Source: UBA4421 sp002470275 (GTDB lineage: Bacteria > Pseudomonadota > Gammaproteobacteria > Pseudomonadales > Azotimanducaceae). Taken from it: a DNA stretch of 64,000 nucleotides. The position numbers and the translations under genes were made by a program. Numbering within the stretch: the first letter of the stretch is position 1; every line of letters begins with the position of its first letter. This document shows positions 24,771-33,896 of the stretch, in pieces. The stretch is taken from positions 1 to 64,000 of the forward strand of contig CAJXDR010000001.1 in the NCBI GenBank assembly GCA_913052345.1, in the 5' to 3' direction. Below the pieces are notes generated by a model that was not told the origin of the DNA, made no database searches, and saw only the letters and a list, made by a program, of their open reading frames with translations.

Positions 24771-26114
24771 GTGTCTGAGTCTGAAACCGGATCAGGATAC
24801 CGCAACTATGCGTTAGGCCTGCTGTTTGTTGGCTATGTGGTCAACTTTGTAGACAGATCCATATTGTCGATCTTGCTAGAGCCCATCAAGCTTGAGCTGG
24901 CGCTGAGCGATACACAGCTTGGGCTGCTTGGCGGCCTGGCCTTCGCCCTTTTCTACACCTTCTTAGGGATTCCCATTGCCGCCCTCGCCGATCGCCGGAA
25001 TCGGGTCAAAATCCTAGCCATATCCATGATTATTTGGAGCGCCATGACCGCTCTTTGCGGTCTAGCAACCAACTTCATCACGCTATTGCTCGCACGTATT
25101 GGGGTTGGGGTCGGTGAAGCCGGTGCCAGTCCGCCGAGTCATTCTCTGATATCGGACTATTTTCCCATCGAAACCCGAGCCACGGCACTCTCAATCTATG
25201 CCCTTGGCATTCCCTTTGGCACCATGATCGGCAATGCTGTAGGCGGGTGGGGTGCCGATACCCTGGGTTGGCGGACCACTTTTTTCTTAGTGGGCCTGCC
25301 GGGTATTCTGGTCGCCTGCGTGATCTGGTTTACCCTGCGTGAGCCGCCTCGGGGCATGTCTGATCCAAAGCGTATTCAGTCCGCAGCCCAGACTGAAAAG
25401 CCCCCCGAACCTGATCAAGGTGAAGCCCCTCAGGTTCAGGAGGTCTTAAAATTCCTCTGGGCTAAGACCTCCTTTAGGCATCTTGCCTTTGCGGCAGGCC
25501 TGCATGCCTTTGTAAGCTATGGCGCCCTAACCTGGAACGCCCCCTTCTTCATCCGTATTCATGAAATGAGCGCTACAGAGGTTGGATTGGTACTCGCCCT
25601 GGTATCCGGTATTGGCGCCATTGGCACCTTTGGCGGCGGCTACCTAAGCGACCTGCTGTCCCGCAGAACCGGAGATAAGCGCTGGTATTTCTGGCTGCCC
25701 GGTTTGGCAACGCTGATCATGGTGCCCTTCCAGCTCACCACCTATCTCTATGGTGGGCTCTGGGCTGTCATCGCGAGCCTAGGGGTGATCCAGATTTTGG
25801 GAAGCATGTACCTTGGGCCCTCTTTTGCCATGACCCAGGCGCTCGTCTCCCTTCGCATGCGCGCCGTTGCCTCCGCTATTTTGCTCTTTGTGCTCAATCT
25901 GATTGGCATGGGGCTTGGGCCTTATTTCGTAGGCATTGCCAGTGATTTGCTTGAACCAACCTATGGGCTCATGTCGCTTCGCTACGCGCTGTGCCTAGCG
26001 GTGATGGTGAATTTGTGGGCCGCAGCGCACTACTTCGTTGGCGCCCGGACCATGCGCGGTGATCTTTACGATACCGAACTGATGAACGAGCGTCTGGCGA
26101 CCCGAGCTTCCTAG
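24771..26114 (+). CDS. MFS transporter, Spinster-like
   Basis: This 447-residue inner-membrane carrier starts at GTG 24771 (ribosome binding site AAGGGGAG); the longer frame to 24612 overlaps the preceding gene. It shows the spinster-type signature VVNFVDRSILSILLEPIK in TM1, ALADRRNRVKILA after TM2 and GVGVGEAGASPPSHSLI in TM4. Such proteins transport sphingolipids, bile-acid-like or aromatic compounds in different lineages; the substrate here is unknown. It converges on a GST gene and the two stop codons overlap in the palindrome CTAG (26111-26114). Confidence 0.83.
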   Translation: MSESETGSGYRNYALGLLFVGYVVNFVDRSILSILLEPIKLELALSDTQLGLLGGLAFALFYTFLGIPIAALADRRNRVKILAISMIIWSAMTALCGLATNFITLLLARIGVGVGEAGASPPSHSLISDYFPIETRATALSIYALGIPFGTMIGNAVGGWGADTLGWRTTFFLVGLPGILVACVIWFTLREPPRGMSDPKRIQSAAQTEKPPEPDQGEAPQVQEVLKFLWAKTSFRHLAFAAGLHAFVSYGALTWNAPFFIRIHEMSATEVGLVLALVSGIGAIGTFGGGYLSDLLSRRTGDKRWYFWLPGLATLIMVPFQLTTYLYGGLWAVIASLGVIQILGSMYLGPSFAMTQALVSLRMRAVASAILLFVLNLIGMGLGPYFVGIASDLLEPTYGLMSLRYALCLAVMVNLWAAAHYFVGARTMRGDLYDTELMNERLATRAS

Positions 26115-26743
26115 AACTTCAGTACCGCCTGAGCAGCCGACCGTGCTCGATAGCGATCATCCCAGGCGCGAATGCCGGGGTGATCGCCTAGCACATCCAC
26201 CTTGCCAAATCGCGCGAATTGAAGCGCAGACTGGAGGGTACAATCCGCCACGGAAACACGATGACCCGCTAGCAGGTCCCTGCCGTCAGCGAGCAGCGTC
26301 TCGACGTAGTCCAGGGCACGCGGCAGACCGGCCTCAATCTTGGCGGCTTCCTCTGGGTCTGGCTTGAGGCCAAGAGGGGAATTGACGGCATGGACATAAC
26401 GCCCCAGCGGGTTCGCCAGCCGCAACTCAATCACCCGCTCCATGTCCCTCATCAACGCAGCCTCGAGCAGATCGGTTCCCTGCAGGTTGTCCTCAGGGAA
26501 CAGAGCCTCCAGATGATAAATAATGCTCAGAGATTCGATCAGATAGCGCCCGTCCTCAAACTCCAGCACTGGGATTGCCCCAAACGGGTTTCTCGCCAGG
26601 TGTTCGGGCGCATTCTGTTCTCCCTTTAGGGTGTTTACCCTGACCTGCTCAATGTTCATCGTGGCACCCAACGCCTCTCGTTCAGCGACGTAGAGCATTA
26701 CCTTTGTCGGATTCGGTGCGGCAGGCACGACATATAGCTTCAT
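26111..26743 (-). CDS. Glutathione S-transferase family protein
   Basis: This is a 210-residue GST with ATG 26743 preceded by GAAGAGGGG. The N-terminal thioredoxin fold shows VPAAPNPTKVMLYVAE, cis-Pro FGAIPVLEFED and IESLSIIYHLE. The helical domain has DMERVIELRLANPLG and the N-capping region HRVSVADCTLQSALQF. It conjugates or carries glutathione-linked electrophiles in the cytosol. It is the only minus-strand gene in this stretch. The frame could extend to 26803, but without a better ribosome binding site. Confidence 0.88.
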   Translation of the reverse strand: MKLYVVPAAPNPTKVMLYVAEREALGATMNIEQVRVNTLKGEQNAPEHLARNPFGAIPVLEFEDGRYLIESLSIIYHLEALFPEDNLQGTDLLEAALMRDMERVIELRLANPLGRYVHAVNSPLGLKPDPEEAAKIEAGLPRALDYVETLLADGRDLLAGHRVSVADCTLQSALQFARFGKVDVLGDHPGIRAWDDRYRARSAAQAVLKF

Positions 26744-26901
26744 CACATTCCCCTCTTCTCGGTGGCAGAACCCTAACAACCCTCGTGACCCTGGTTCAAC
26801 CAAAACCGCAGGTGTCCTTAGTCGCTGAACACCGCCGCCTGTCCTGAACCGTTGGCATGTGGCGAGGGTCCATCGAAATACTGAAGCCTCCGAAACGGAG
26901 C

Positions 26902-27327
26902 ATGCTCATGACAGCCACTCAAGCCCAATCTGCTCAGGCCATCGCCACCTTCGTCAGCAACTTTCACCATGACCTGACTCGATGGTTTAGTGGTGCCGAT
27001 GAAGGCGAGGCCACCTGGAACGCTCTGGTTAACGCCTGTCCTGACAACATGACGTTAATCTATCCCAGTGGTGCTCAGCTCAGCGGCAGAGCATTTTTGG
27101 AAGAGCTGGCGTCCAGCAAACGCAACAACGGGGACTTTGTGGCCTCTGCCACCGAGATACGGGTTCTTCACGCAGAAAAAGATCTTGGTGTTGTCGCCTA
27201 CCAGGAGCTACAGCAGGGGGCGGAGGCCTCTCAACGAAGCAATCTACGCAGCGCCCTAGCCCTAGTGCGACGAGGCGAGCAGGGTTGGCATTGGGACTAT
27301 ATCCAAGAAACCGGCATGAAAAGCTAA
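26902..27327 (+). CDS. NTF2-like (SnoaL/DUF4440-type) protein
   Basis: This 141-residue single-domain protein of the NTF2-like cone fold starts at ATG 26902 (ribosome binding site CGGAG); the frame opens at 26857. Visible elements are the N-terminal helix pair (AIATFVSNFHHDLTRWF), a loop motif (NACPDNMTLIYPSGAQLSG) and the last strand GWHWDYIQETG. Members bind small hydrophobic ligands or act as lyases/isomerases, or simply sense; no catalytic residues are conclusive. It is followed by the Coq4-like gene (73-nt gap). Confidence 0.6.
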   Translation: MLMTATQAQSAQAIATFVSNFHHDLTRWFSGADEGEATWNALVNACPDNMTLIYPSGAQLSGRAFLEELASSKRNNGDFVASATEIRVLHAEKDLGVVAYQELQQGAEASQRSNLRSALALVRRGEQGWHWDYIQETGMKS

Positions 27328-27400
27328 CCTCCACTGCTCGCCCACTTGACTTGGCGCTGACGGGCCGTAGCATCGGGGGCACCATTTGAGGACGTTCTCC

Positions 27401-28108
27401 ATGAAACAGCGGATAAAGCCCTTGCTTGCCCTAAACGCCATGCGGCGCTTATTGCGCAACCCTGAACAAACCGAAGAAGTCTTCACCATTATCCGCGCAC
27501 TCTCTGGCAGAGCGCTGGAAAAGGGTTTTGAACGCTTCAAGACCCTGCCTATGGGCCAGCGCATTTTGCAAGAGCGACGTGATCTACTCTCGACGCTGCT
27601 GGACCGCGACGCCTTACGCAGCCTGCCAGAACATACCCTGGGCAGGCACTACCTCGCCTTCGTTGAACGGGAAAATATCTCCGCCGATGGTCTGGTCGCC
27701 GCCAGCGACAAAGAAGCCAATCTTTCCGCGCTGCCCGACGACTTGGCTCGCTTCGGAGCACGGCAGCGCGATATGCACGACCTCTGGCATACCCTTAGCG
27801 ACTATGGCCGTGATGAGCTGGGGGAAGCCTGTCTTCTGGCCTTCACCTATGCACAGACAAAGAACCGAGGTGTTGGCTTTATCTGTCTTATAGGCTGCTT
27901 CAAGCTTTCCCAGCGCTACGGTAGCGGCGTTTTCAGCGCGGCCTTTCGGGCCTACAGAGATGGTCGTCGAGCAGCGTGGCTACCCGGCCAAGACTGGGAG
28001 GCGAAGCTGGCCCAGCCCATTGGCAAGGTCAGGTCTGAACTTGGCCTACGCCCACCGGAGCGCTATCAAAGGTTGAAATATTCTGTCCTGTCCGGCGCTG
28101 CAGCATAG
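27401..28108 (+). CDS. Coq4-like protein (ubiquinone biosynthesis family)
   Basis: This 235-residue protein has the Coq4 zinc motif HDLWHTLSDYGRDELGE (H-D-x2-H-x11-E), shared with eukaryotic Coq4. Coq4 organises the ubiquinone complex and has been linked to head-group decarboxylation and hydroxylation. The start ATG 27401 has GAGG 9 nt upstream. The N-terminus (ALNAMRRLLRNPEQTEEVFTI) and C-terminal RYQRLKYSV are family-like. It lies 24 nt before a GMC oxidoreductase, away from other quinone genes, so its substrate could be another polyprenyl or lipid. Confidence 0.78.
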   Translation: MKQRIKPLLALNAMRRLLRNPEQTEEVFTIIRALSGRALEKGFERFKTLPMGQRILQERRDLLSTLLDRDALRSLPEHTLGRHYLAFVERENISADGLVAASDKEANLSALPDDLARFGARQRDMHDLWHTLSDYGRDELGEACLLAFTYAQTKNRGVGFICLIGCFKLSQRYGSGVFSAAFRAYRDGRRAAWLPGQDWEAKLAQPIGKVRSELGLRPPERYQRLKYSVLSGAAA

Positions 28109-28132
28109 CTGACCAGTCATCCTCGACTGACT

Positions 28133-29749
28133 TTGAATACCTTCGATTACATCATCGTGGGCGCCGGGACCGCGGGCTGTGTACTCGCCAATCGCCTGTC
28201 CGCAGATGCCAGCAAGCGTGTTCTTCTGCTAGAGGCGGGCAAGCAGGACAACTACTTTTGGATTGATATCCCTGTGGGCTACCTATACACCATCGGGAAC
28301 CCGCGCACAGATTGGTGTTTCCAAACGGAACAGGACCCTGGGCTTAACGGCCGCAGTATTGGATACGCCCGAGGCAAGGTCATAGGCGGTAGCTCCTCTA
28401 TCAACGCCATGATCTATATGCGCGGTCAACGCAGCGACTACGATCATTGGGCTTCACTGGGCAATCAAGGCTGGGGCTGGGAGGACGTCTTGCCCATCTT
28501 CCGGCGATCTGAGGACTATCAACACGGGTCCGACGACTTCCACGGCAGCGGCGGCGAGCTTCGAGTGGAAGAACGGCGGGTGAACTGGGAGATTCTTGAC
28601 GTTTGGCGCGACGCCGCAGCTGAGTGCGGCATCCCTAAGATCGATGAGTTCAATCGAGGGGATAATTTCGGCAATGCCTACTTTCAGATGAACCAGCGAG
28701 GTGGCCGGCGCTGGAGCGGTGCCAGAGCCTTCTTGGACCCTGTGGCCAACCGCCCCAATCTAACCATCCTCTCTGAGGCTCAGGTCACGAGCCTTAGCCT
28801 GAGCAACGCAGGTGGGGAGCCGGTCGCGGAAGGCGTGAGCGCCTTAGTCGAGGGCCGATCTCAAGCGTTCAAGGCCAAGAACGAAGTCATTATGGCTGCG
28901 GGTGCCATCGGCTCGCCTCATATGCTGCAGCTATCCGGCATTGGAGACCCTGAGCTGCTGACGCAGCACAGCATTAAAACCCTCGTCGCGTTGCCGGGGG
29001 TCGGTAACAATCTCCAGGATCATCTGCAGATAAGAACCATTTATCAGGTCGAAAATACGGTCACGCTCAACCAGCGTGCCAGAACCCCCTGGGGCATGGC
29101 CGCCATGGGCCTGGAGTACCTGCTGAAAAAAACTGGGCCAATGACCATGCCCCCCTCCCAACTCGGTGCTTTCGCGAAAAGTGACGACACCCAAGCCTCT
29201 GCCAACATCGAGTGGCACGTTCAACCACTATCCTTAGATAAATTCGGCTCCCCGCTGCACCGCTACAATGCAATTACGCCCTCCGTTTGTAACCTAAGGC
29301 CGTCCAGTCGGGGCAGCGTTAGCCTTCGCGGTCCCGACCCGATGGCGGCACCCGCAATTGCCCCGAACTATCTCAGTACTGAAGAAGACGTTCGGGTCGC
29401 CGTTGCGGGCCTAAAATTCACGCGCAGAATCATGCAGGCAGACGCCCTAGCACCCTTCAAGCCCAAGGAACTCAAGCCAGGGCAGGAGATTACCAGTGAT
29501 GACGACTTAGCCTCAGCCGCGGGCGACCTGGGCACCACCATCTTTCATCCGGTAGGCACCTGTAAAATGGGCAATGACCCTATGGCCGTGGTGAACGACC
29601 GACTCCAGGTGCGGGGGGTTAGGGGGCTCCGGGTCGTCGACGCCTCTATCATGCCTACCATCACCTCCGGCAATACCAATGCCCCAACCGTCATGATTGC
29701 CGAACGTGGCGCGGACTTCATCAAAGCCGATCACGGTCATCTGCGTTAG
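28133..29749 (+). CDS. GMC-family oxidoreductase (alcohol/choline dehydrogenase type)
   Basis: This FAD enzyme oxidises alcohols to aldehydes and has 538 residues. The FAD motif GAGTAGCVLANRLS is at about 10-23, GMC signature 1 is around GKVIGGSSSINAMIYMRG and signature 2 is GAIGSPHMLQLSGIG. The C-terminal catalytic His lies in FHPVGTCKMG and the Asn in SGNTNAPTVMI. The start is TTG 28133, 24 nt after the Coq4-like stop, giving a start just at the first beta strand. The operon-like placement with Coq4-like and NTF2-like genes suggests electron passage to quinone, a common acceptor of bacterial GMC enzymes, but this is inference. Confidence 0.9.
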   Translation: MNTFDYIIVGAGTAGCVLANRLSADASKRVLLLEAGKQDNYFWIDIPVGYLYTIGNPRTDWCFQTEQDPGLNGRSIGYARGKVIGGSSSINAMIYMRGQRSDYDHWASLGNQGWGWEDVLPIFRRSEDYQHGSDDFHGSGGELRVEERRVNWEILDVWRDAAAECGIPKIDEFNRGDNFGNAYFQMNQRGGRRWSGARAFLDPVANRPNLTILSEAQVTSLSLSNAGGEPVAEGVSALVEGRSQAFKAKNEVIMAAGAIGSPHMLQLSGIGDPELLTQHSIKTLVALPGVGNNLQDHLQIRTIYQVENTVTLNQRARTPWGMAAMGLEYLLKKTGPMTMPPSQLGAFAKSDDTQASANIEWHVQPLSLDKFGSPLHRYNAITPSVCNLRPSSRGSVSLRGPDPMAAPAIAPNYLSTEEDVRVAVAGLKFTRRIMQADALAPFKPKELKPGQEITSDDDLASAAGDLGTTIFHPVGTCKMGNDPMAVVNDRLQVRGVRGLRVVDASIMPTITSGNTNAPTVMIAERGADFIKADHGHLR

Positions 29750-29764
29750 CCCACGGGTCAGAGC

Positions 29765-30514
29765 ATGGGTGACCTCATACGCATCAAACGTGTCACGGTC
29801 CTTCTCGCCTTTCTGGCCCTTCTTTCTGGGCTGCTGAGGGCCCAGGGCGAGCCTGGATCGCGAAGCGCTGCTGATGTACAGCGGGACCTGGGCAGCCGCC
29901 CGAAGGAGGTTTTAGATTTCTTCGACCCCCAGCCTGGGTGGCGCATTATCGATCTGTTCGCGGGCGACGGCTATTACAGTGAACTGCTACATCAACGCGT
30001 GGGGCCAAGGGGCCGAATCTACCTGCACAACAGCCAGGCTACCCAACCCAATCCTCGCCTGCTGCGGCAGCGGCTCCAACCGACGTCCCAGGGTCCGTCT
30101 CGGCTTCCCAGGGTGGAGGTTCTGGTCCAGGACGTAGATCAAATCGCCCTCCCTCATGGCGAGCTGGATATGGTGCTCATCGCCCGGGTCTATCATGACG
30201 CCTATTTTCGAGGGCCTGGATGGTCGGTGGGGCCGGATGCCCTCCTAACGGCGGCCCATCGCCTGCTAAAGCCCGGCGGCGTCCTGGCGGTGATCGATCA
30301 CTTGGCACCCCCAGGGAGCGGGACGGCCTATGTTCAGGCCAAACATCGCATCGACGAGGAGTTCGCGCTAGCCGACATCACCAGGCGGGGCTTTCGCTGG
30401 GAAGCGAGCAGCCATGTACTCAAGGACTTTGATGACGATCTTGAGGCACCGGTCTTCGACCCCCGCATTCGCGGTCAAACAAAGCGCTTTGTTATGCGCT
30501 TTATCAAAGAATAA
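29765..30514 (+). CDS. Exported class I SAM-methyltransferase-like protein
   Basis: This 249-residue protein has a signal peptide (VTVLLAFLALLSGLLRAQG) followed by a methyltransferase fold. Motif I IIDLFAGDGYYSELL is at about 58-72, a post-I acidic region at GELDMVLIARVYHD, and motif post-II LLKPGGVLAVIDH. Family members (COG4798-type) are predicted exported enzymes, although SAM is not known in the periplasm, so they may act otherwise. It begins 15 nt after the GMC gene on the same strand. An alternative is that the hydrophobic start is a membrane anchor. Confidence 0.75.
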   Translation: MGDLIRIKRVTVLLAFLALLSGLLRAQGEPGSRSAADVQRDLGSRPKEVLDFFDPQPGWRIIDLFAGDGYYSELLHQRVGPRGRIYLHNSQATQPNPRLLRQRLQPTSQGPSRLPRVEVLVQDVDQIALPHGELDMVLIARVYHDAYFRGPGWSVGPDALLTAAHRLLKPGGVLAVIDHLAPPGSGTAYVQAKHRIDEEFALADITRRGFRWEASSHVLKDFDDDLEAPVFDPRIRGQTKRFVMRFIKE

Positions 30515-30614
30515 CCAACCGTGCCCTGCCTCTGATTCACCGCCTGAACGAGGAGACCAGACATAGCCGTCGCCTCGGCATACAATGCACTCGCACTTGG
30601 CAGCTCACGGCGAT

Positions 30615-31856
30615 ATGAAATCTGACTCTTTCACTGGACGCAACCTTGGCTGGCGCTGGATCGCCGTCGGACTCCTCTTTGTCCTCGGCTTCATCGCCTT
30701 TGCCGCAGGCGTCAACCCAAGCCAACGACCCGAAGCAGGGGCGTCAGGGTTAGCCGTCCAGGCGTACTATATATTGGGACTCTTTGTGGTCGGCGGCCTA
30801 GATATTGGCGTCCCCGAAGGTGGTCCTGTGTGGGCCCGCGCCCTGCTTTGGATCACCTATTTTGGTGCGCCCCTGCTCACGGCCTCAGCCGCCGTGGAAG
30901 CCGTGATTCGGATCATCAACCCTCGACAGTGGGTGCTGCGAAACCTGAGGGACCACATCGTCATTTTTGGCTCTGGGGAACTCACCATCAGCTACCTACG
31001 CATGCTTCGAAAGCAGAAGGTGGACACCCGAATCATTATCGTCGACACCCACTTTGACCCAATTCGTGAGCAGGAGCTGCAGCAAAAATATGGTGCTCTG
31101 ACGCTGGTAGGTGACCTCACCCTGGGTTTCCTCTTGGAGCAGCTCCAGCTACACCGCGCCAAGCGCGCCTTGCTGCTCGGAGACAATGACTTTCAGGCTT
31201 TTGAAGCCGCCACGCGTATTCTTGGTCTTGCGCCGAACCTGCGTTTTCGCCTGGTCGTGCACTGCCACAATCTACGCTTCATGCGCACCATCCTTAGAAC
31301 CAAGCTCGGTCGTCACTGCATTATTTTCAACACCTATCACCTGGCGGCCCTTGGCTTCGTCCGCAACGATCTGATTCCACATTTTCGCAGCAGCCCCCTA
31401 GCGGACAACGTGGTCATTGCCGGATTTGGCCGATTTGGACAATCCGTACTCGAGCAGCTGCAAAAGCATGCCGGAACCGGTCTCTCTAATGTGGCCCTGA
31501 TCGACCAGGATGCAGAGCGTCGCGTTATGGTGGTCCAAGAGCAGGAGGATTTGGGCGAAAATTACCGCCTCTCAATTTTCGTTGGGGACATTTCCCACCC
31601 TGACGTATGGCGTCGGCTGTCCAACCAGCTCGATTTGTCTGGCGGCAATACGACCTTCATCCTGGGCACCGGCGATGAGCATGGCAACATCAGAACCGCG
31701 CTCTGGCTGAAGCAGAAGTATCCCCAAGCAGCCGTCTTTGCCCGCTCAAATGCGGTGTCCAAATTCGCCCTGGCGGTAGCGGAAGAAAAATCCCTCAACG
31801 CCTTCAGCATCACCCAGTTAGTAGAGAATATGATCCCAGACCGCTGGACCAGTTAG
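30615..31856 (+). CDS. Two-RCK (TrkA-N) channel-like membrane protein
   Basis: This 413-residue protein has an N-terminal membrane segment (about 14-33), a second hydrophobic stretch (46-66, ILGLFVVGGLDIGVPEGG) and a third (75-95). Two NAD-binding RCK domains follow, with GSGELT at about 119 and AGFGRFGQSV at about 269. The architecture is that of ligand-gated 2TM potassium or cation channels, but the expected TVGYG filter is replaced by VGGLDIG. It may be a channel with an unusual filter, like the plant CASTOR/DMI1 class, or a regulatory subunit. The start at 30615 has a weak ribosome binding site; 30585 is also in frame. Confidence 0.72.
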   Translation: MKSDSFTGRNLGWRWIAVGLLFVLGFIAFAAGVNPSQRPEAGASGLAVQAYYILGLFVVGGLDIGVPEGGPVWARALLWITYFGAPLLTASAAVEAVIRIINPRQWVLRNLRDHIVIFGSGELTISYLRMLRKQKVDTRIIIVDTHFDPIREQELQQKYGALTLVGDLTLGFLLEQLQLHRAKRALLLGDNDFQAFEAATRILGLAPNLRFRLVVHCHNLRFMRTILRTKLGRHCIIFNTYHLAALGFVRNDLIPHFRSSPLADNVVIAGFGRFGQSVLEQLQKHAGTGLSNVALIDQDAERRVMVVQEQEDLGENYRLSIFVGDISHPDVWRRLSNQLDLSGGNTTFILGTGDEHGNIRTALWLKQKYPQAAVFARSNAVSKFALAVAEEKSLNAFSITQLVENMIPDRWTS

Positions 31857-31874
31857 CCGAGAACGTTCACAACG

Positions 31875-33710
31875 CTACCAACCACACTGCCTTCCCTGGT
31901 TTTGCTCCGCCAGCCAGTCAGAGAGCGGCGCAAAATACGCCAGGATAGCCTGGGCATCCATACGCTCCTGACCGGTAATGGCTCTCATGGCGTTGGGCCA
32001 GGGCTGACTAGCACCCATGGACAACATTGCCCCCAGACGCTCACCGGCTGCCTCGCTGCCGTAGATTGAACAGTCGTGTAATGGGCCCTCATAGCCCGAC
32101 GCATTGCAGAGCGCCTGATGGAACTGAAACTGCATCACATGAGATAAGAAATAACGCATGTAGGGAACATGGGCCGGAATGTGATATTTGGCCCCAGGGT
32201 CGAAGTCTGCCTCACTCCGTGGGACCGGTGGGGCTACTCCCTGATACTCCCTGCGCAACGCCCACCAGCTTTCATTGTAGTCCTCTGGTGAAACCTCACC
32301 GGTAAAAATTGGCCAGCGCCAGTGATCCATCAGCTTGCCAAAGGGTAAGAAGGCAATTCTATCCAGGGCCAGCTTCATCTGTTGATTGATGAGTGCCTCT
32401 TTGCTGATCGCCACGGACGGAACAAGACCCTGAGCCTGCAGGTAAGCGGGCGTCATCGAGAGCACGATGGTGTCACCCACCGCTTCATGGAAGCCATCGT
32501 GGGCACCCCCCTTCAGGAACGGTCGCTGGTCTTTGTACAACAGGAAATAGTAGATATGGCCGAGTTCGTGATGCAGCGTGATGAGCTGGTCTTCATTCGC
32601 CTCAACGCACTGCTTGATGCGCGGATCATTGCCATTATCCAAATCCCATGCACTCGCATGGCAAACCACATCGCGGTCCGCTGGCTTGGTCAACATGGAG
32701 TTTTGCCAGAAGCTTTGTGGAAGTTCCGGCAGCCCGAGAGAGGTGAAGAACGCCTCTGCCATTTCAGTCATTCGGACAGCATCGTAGTTTTGGGACTGTA
32801 GGCTGGCCGTGACGTCGAGGGATGCAACCCCAGGATAGGGTTCCACCAGATCGTAGATATTACTCCAGGTCTGCGCCCACATGTTGCCCAGCAGGTGGGC
32901 AGGAATCGGAGCATCCAGGGGCACGCGGCTATCGCCATACTGCTCATTGAGCTTGGCGCGCACATGACATTGAAGGGATTCATAGAGGGGTTCAACCTGA
33001 GACCACAGACGTTCGGATTCCAGGTCAAAGTCGGCTTCATCCATATCATAGCCGCCCTTCCAAATCTGGCTTAAATCCTCGTAGCCCTGATCCCTAGCGC
33101 CAATATTGTTCAGCTCGACAAAGCGCTCGTACATAGGCCGCATGGGGACAGAAACCGTTCGCCACCCGATCCAGGCCTGTAACTGCTCATCGTAGTCGCG
33201 AGACGTCGCCAGGACGTTTTCAAGTTCCGGCAGCGAACGACAGATACCCGTATCGGGATCACAGTACTCGCCCGCACCGTAAAGACCTTCAAGCGCCGTA
33301 GACACTTGCGATAGCTCTGCGCGAAGAGCCTCATCATTAGGGGCCGGCATAAACGAGCCGCGTAATATCAGCTCGATAATGCGGGCGCTTTCTGCATCCA
33401 TGGGCTGATCACGGAAACCCATGGCCCGCTCAAAAAGCTCATTTTGAAAGGCCAGGCCTCGCTCTCCGGCCTTTGCGGCAATCACCGCTGTATCCGGCGT
33501 GAGATAGGTGGCCCTAACCCAGTTCGCCGCCCCGGTTTCCCGACCCAAAACCAAGCTTTCCTGCTCGGATCGCTCCAAGAATTGACGCACAGTCTCTGTG
33601 CTTTCGGCCATGGGCTGATCTTCAGTGTTTGTAGCCATGGGGCCACACCCCATTAGCCCGATCATCAGCATCAGGCTTACCCATAGTTCTCTGAAAAAAT
33701 TAGGTTTCAC
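31875..33710 (-). CDS. M2-family (ACE-like) peptidyl-dipeptidase lipoprotein
   Basis: This 611-residue zinc dipeptidyl carboxypeptidase belongs to the angiotensin-converting-enzyme family. The signal peptide ends in a lipobox (LMGC, Cys22), so it is probably anchored to the outer or inner membrane facing the periplasm. The zinc site HELGH is at 381-385 with the third ligand Glu409 in FHEAVGD, and other landmarks are PMRPMYERFVELNN and KYHIPAHVPYMRYFLSH (in pieces). Bacterial homologues trim dipeptides from oligopeptides and suit peptide catabolism. It is monocistronic on the minus strand, convergent with the RCK gene. Confidence 0.93.
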   Translation of the reverse strand: MKPNFFRELWVSLMLMIGLMGCGPMATNTEDQPMAESTETVRQFLERSEQESLVLGRETGAANWVRATYLTPDTAVIAAKAGERGLAFQNELFERAMGFRDQPMDAESARIIELILRGSFMPAPNDEALRAELSQVSTALEGLYGAGEYCDPDTGICRSLPELENVLATSRDYDEQLQAWIGWRTVSVPMRPMYERFVELNNIGARDQGYEDLSQIWKGGYDMDEADFDLESERLWSQVEPLYESLQCHVRAKLNEQYGDSRVPLDAPIPAHLLGNMWAQTWSNIYDLVEPYPGVASLDVTASLQSQNYDAVRMTEMAEAFFTSLGLPELPQSFWQNSMLTKPADRDVVCHASAWDLDNGNDPRIKQCVEANEDQLITLHHELGHIYYFLLYKDQRPFLKGGAHDGFHEAVGDTIVLSMTPAYLQAQGLVPSVAISKEALINQQMKLALDRIAFLPFGKLMDHWRWPIFTGEVSPEDYNESWWALRREYQGVAPPVPRSEADFDPGAKYHIPAHVPYMRYFLSHVMQFQFHQALCNASGYEGPLHDCSIYGSEAAGERLGAMLSMGASQPWPNAMRAITGQERMDAQAILAYFAPLSDWLAEQNQGRQCGW

Positions 33711-33896
33711 GTCCTCACCCTCCGGTTCAATCGATGCTGGGTTTGTGCCGCCCCTTCAGGCCAGTTCGCCAGCATGCGTTCTAGTTAACTCACAACGCCT
33801 CGTCTCATCTTAGTGTCCATAACGGATTCGGCAGCAGGAACCGCAGGAGAACAGGCATCCGATATGGCAACCTAGTCTCTTTTTCGGCCCTTATCT

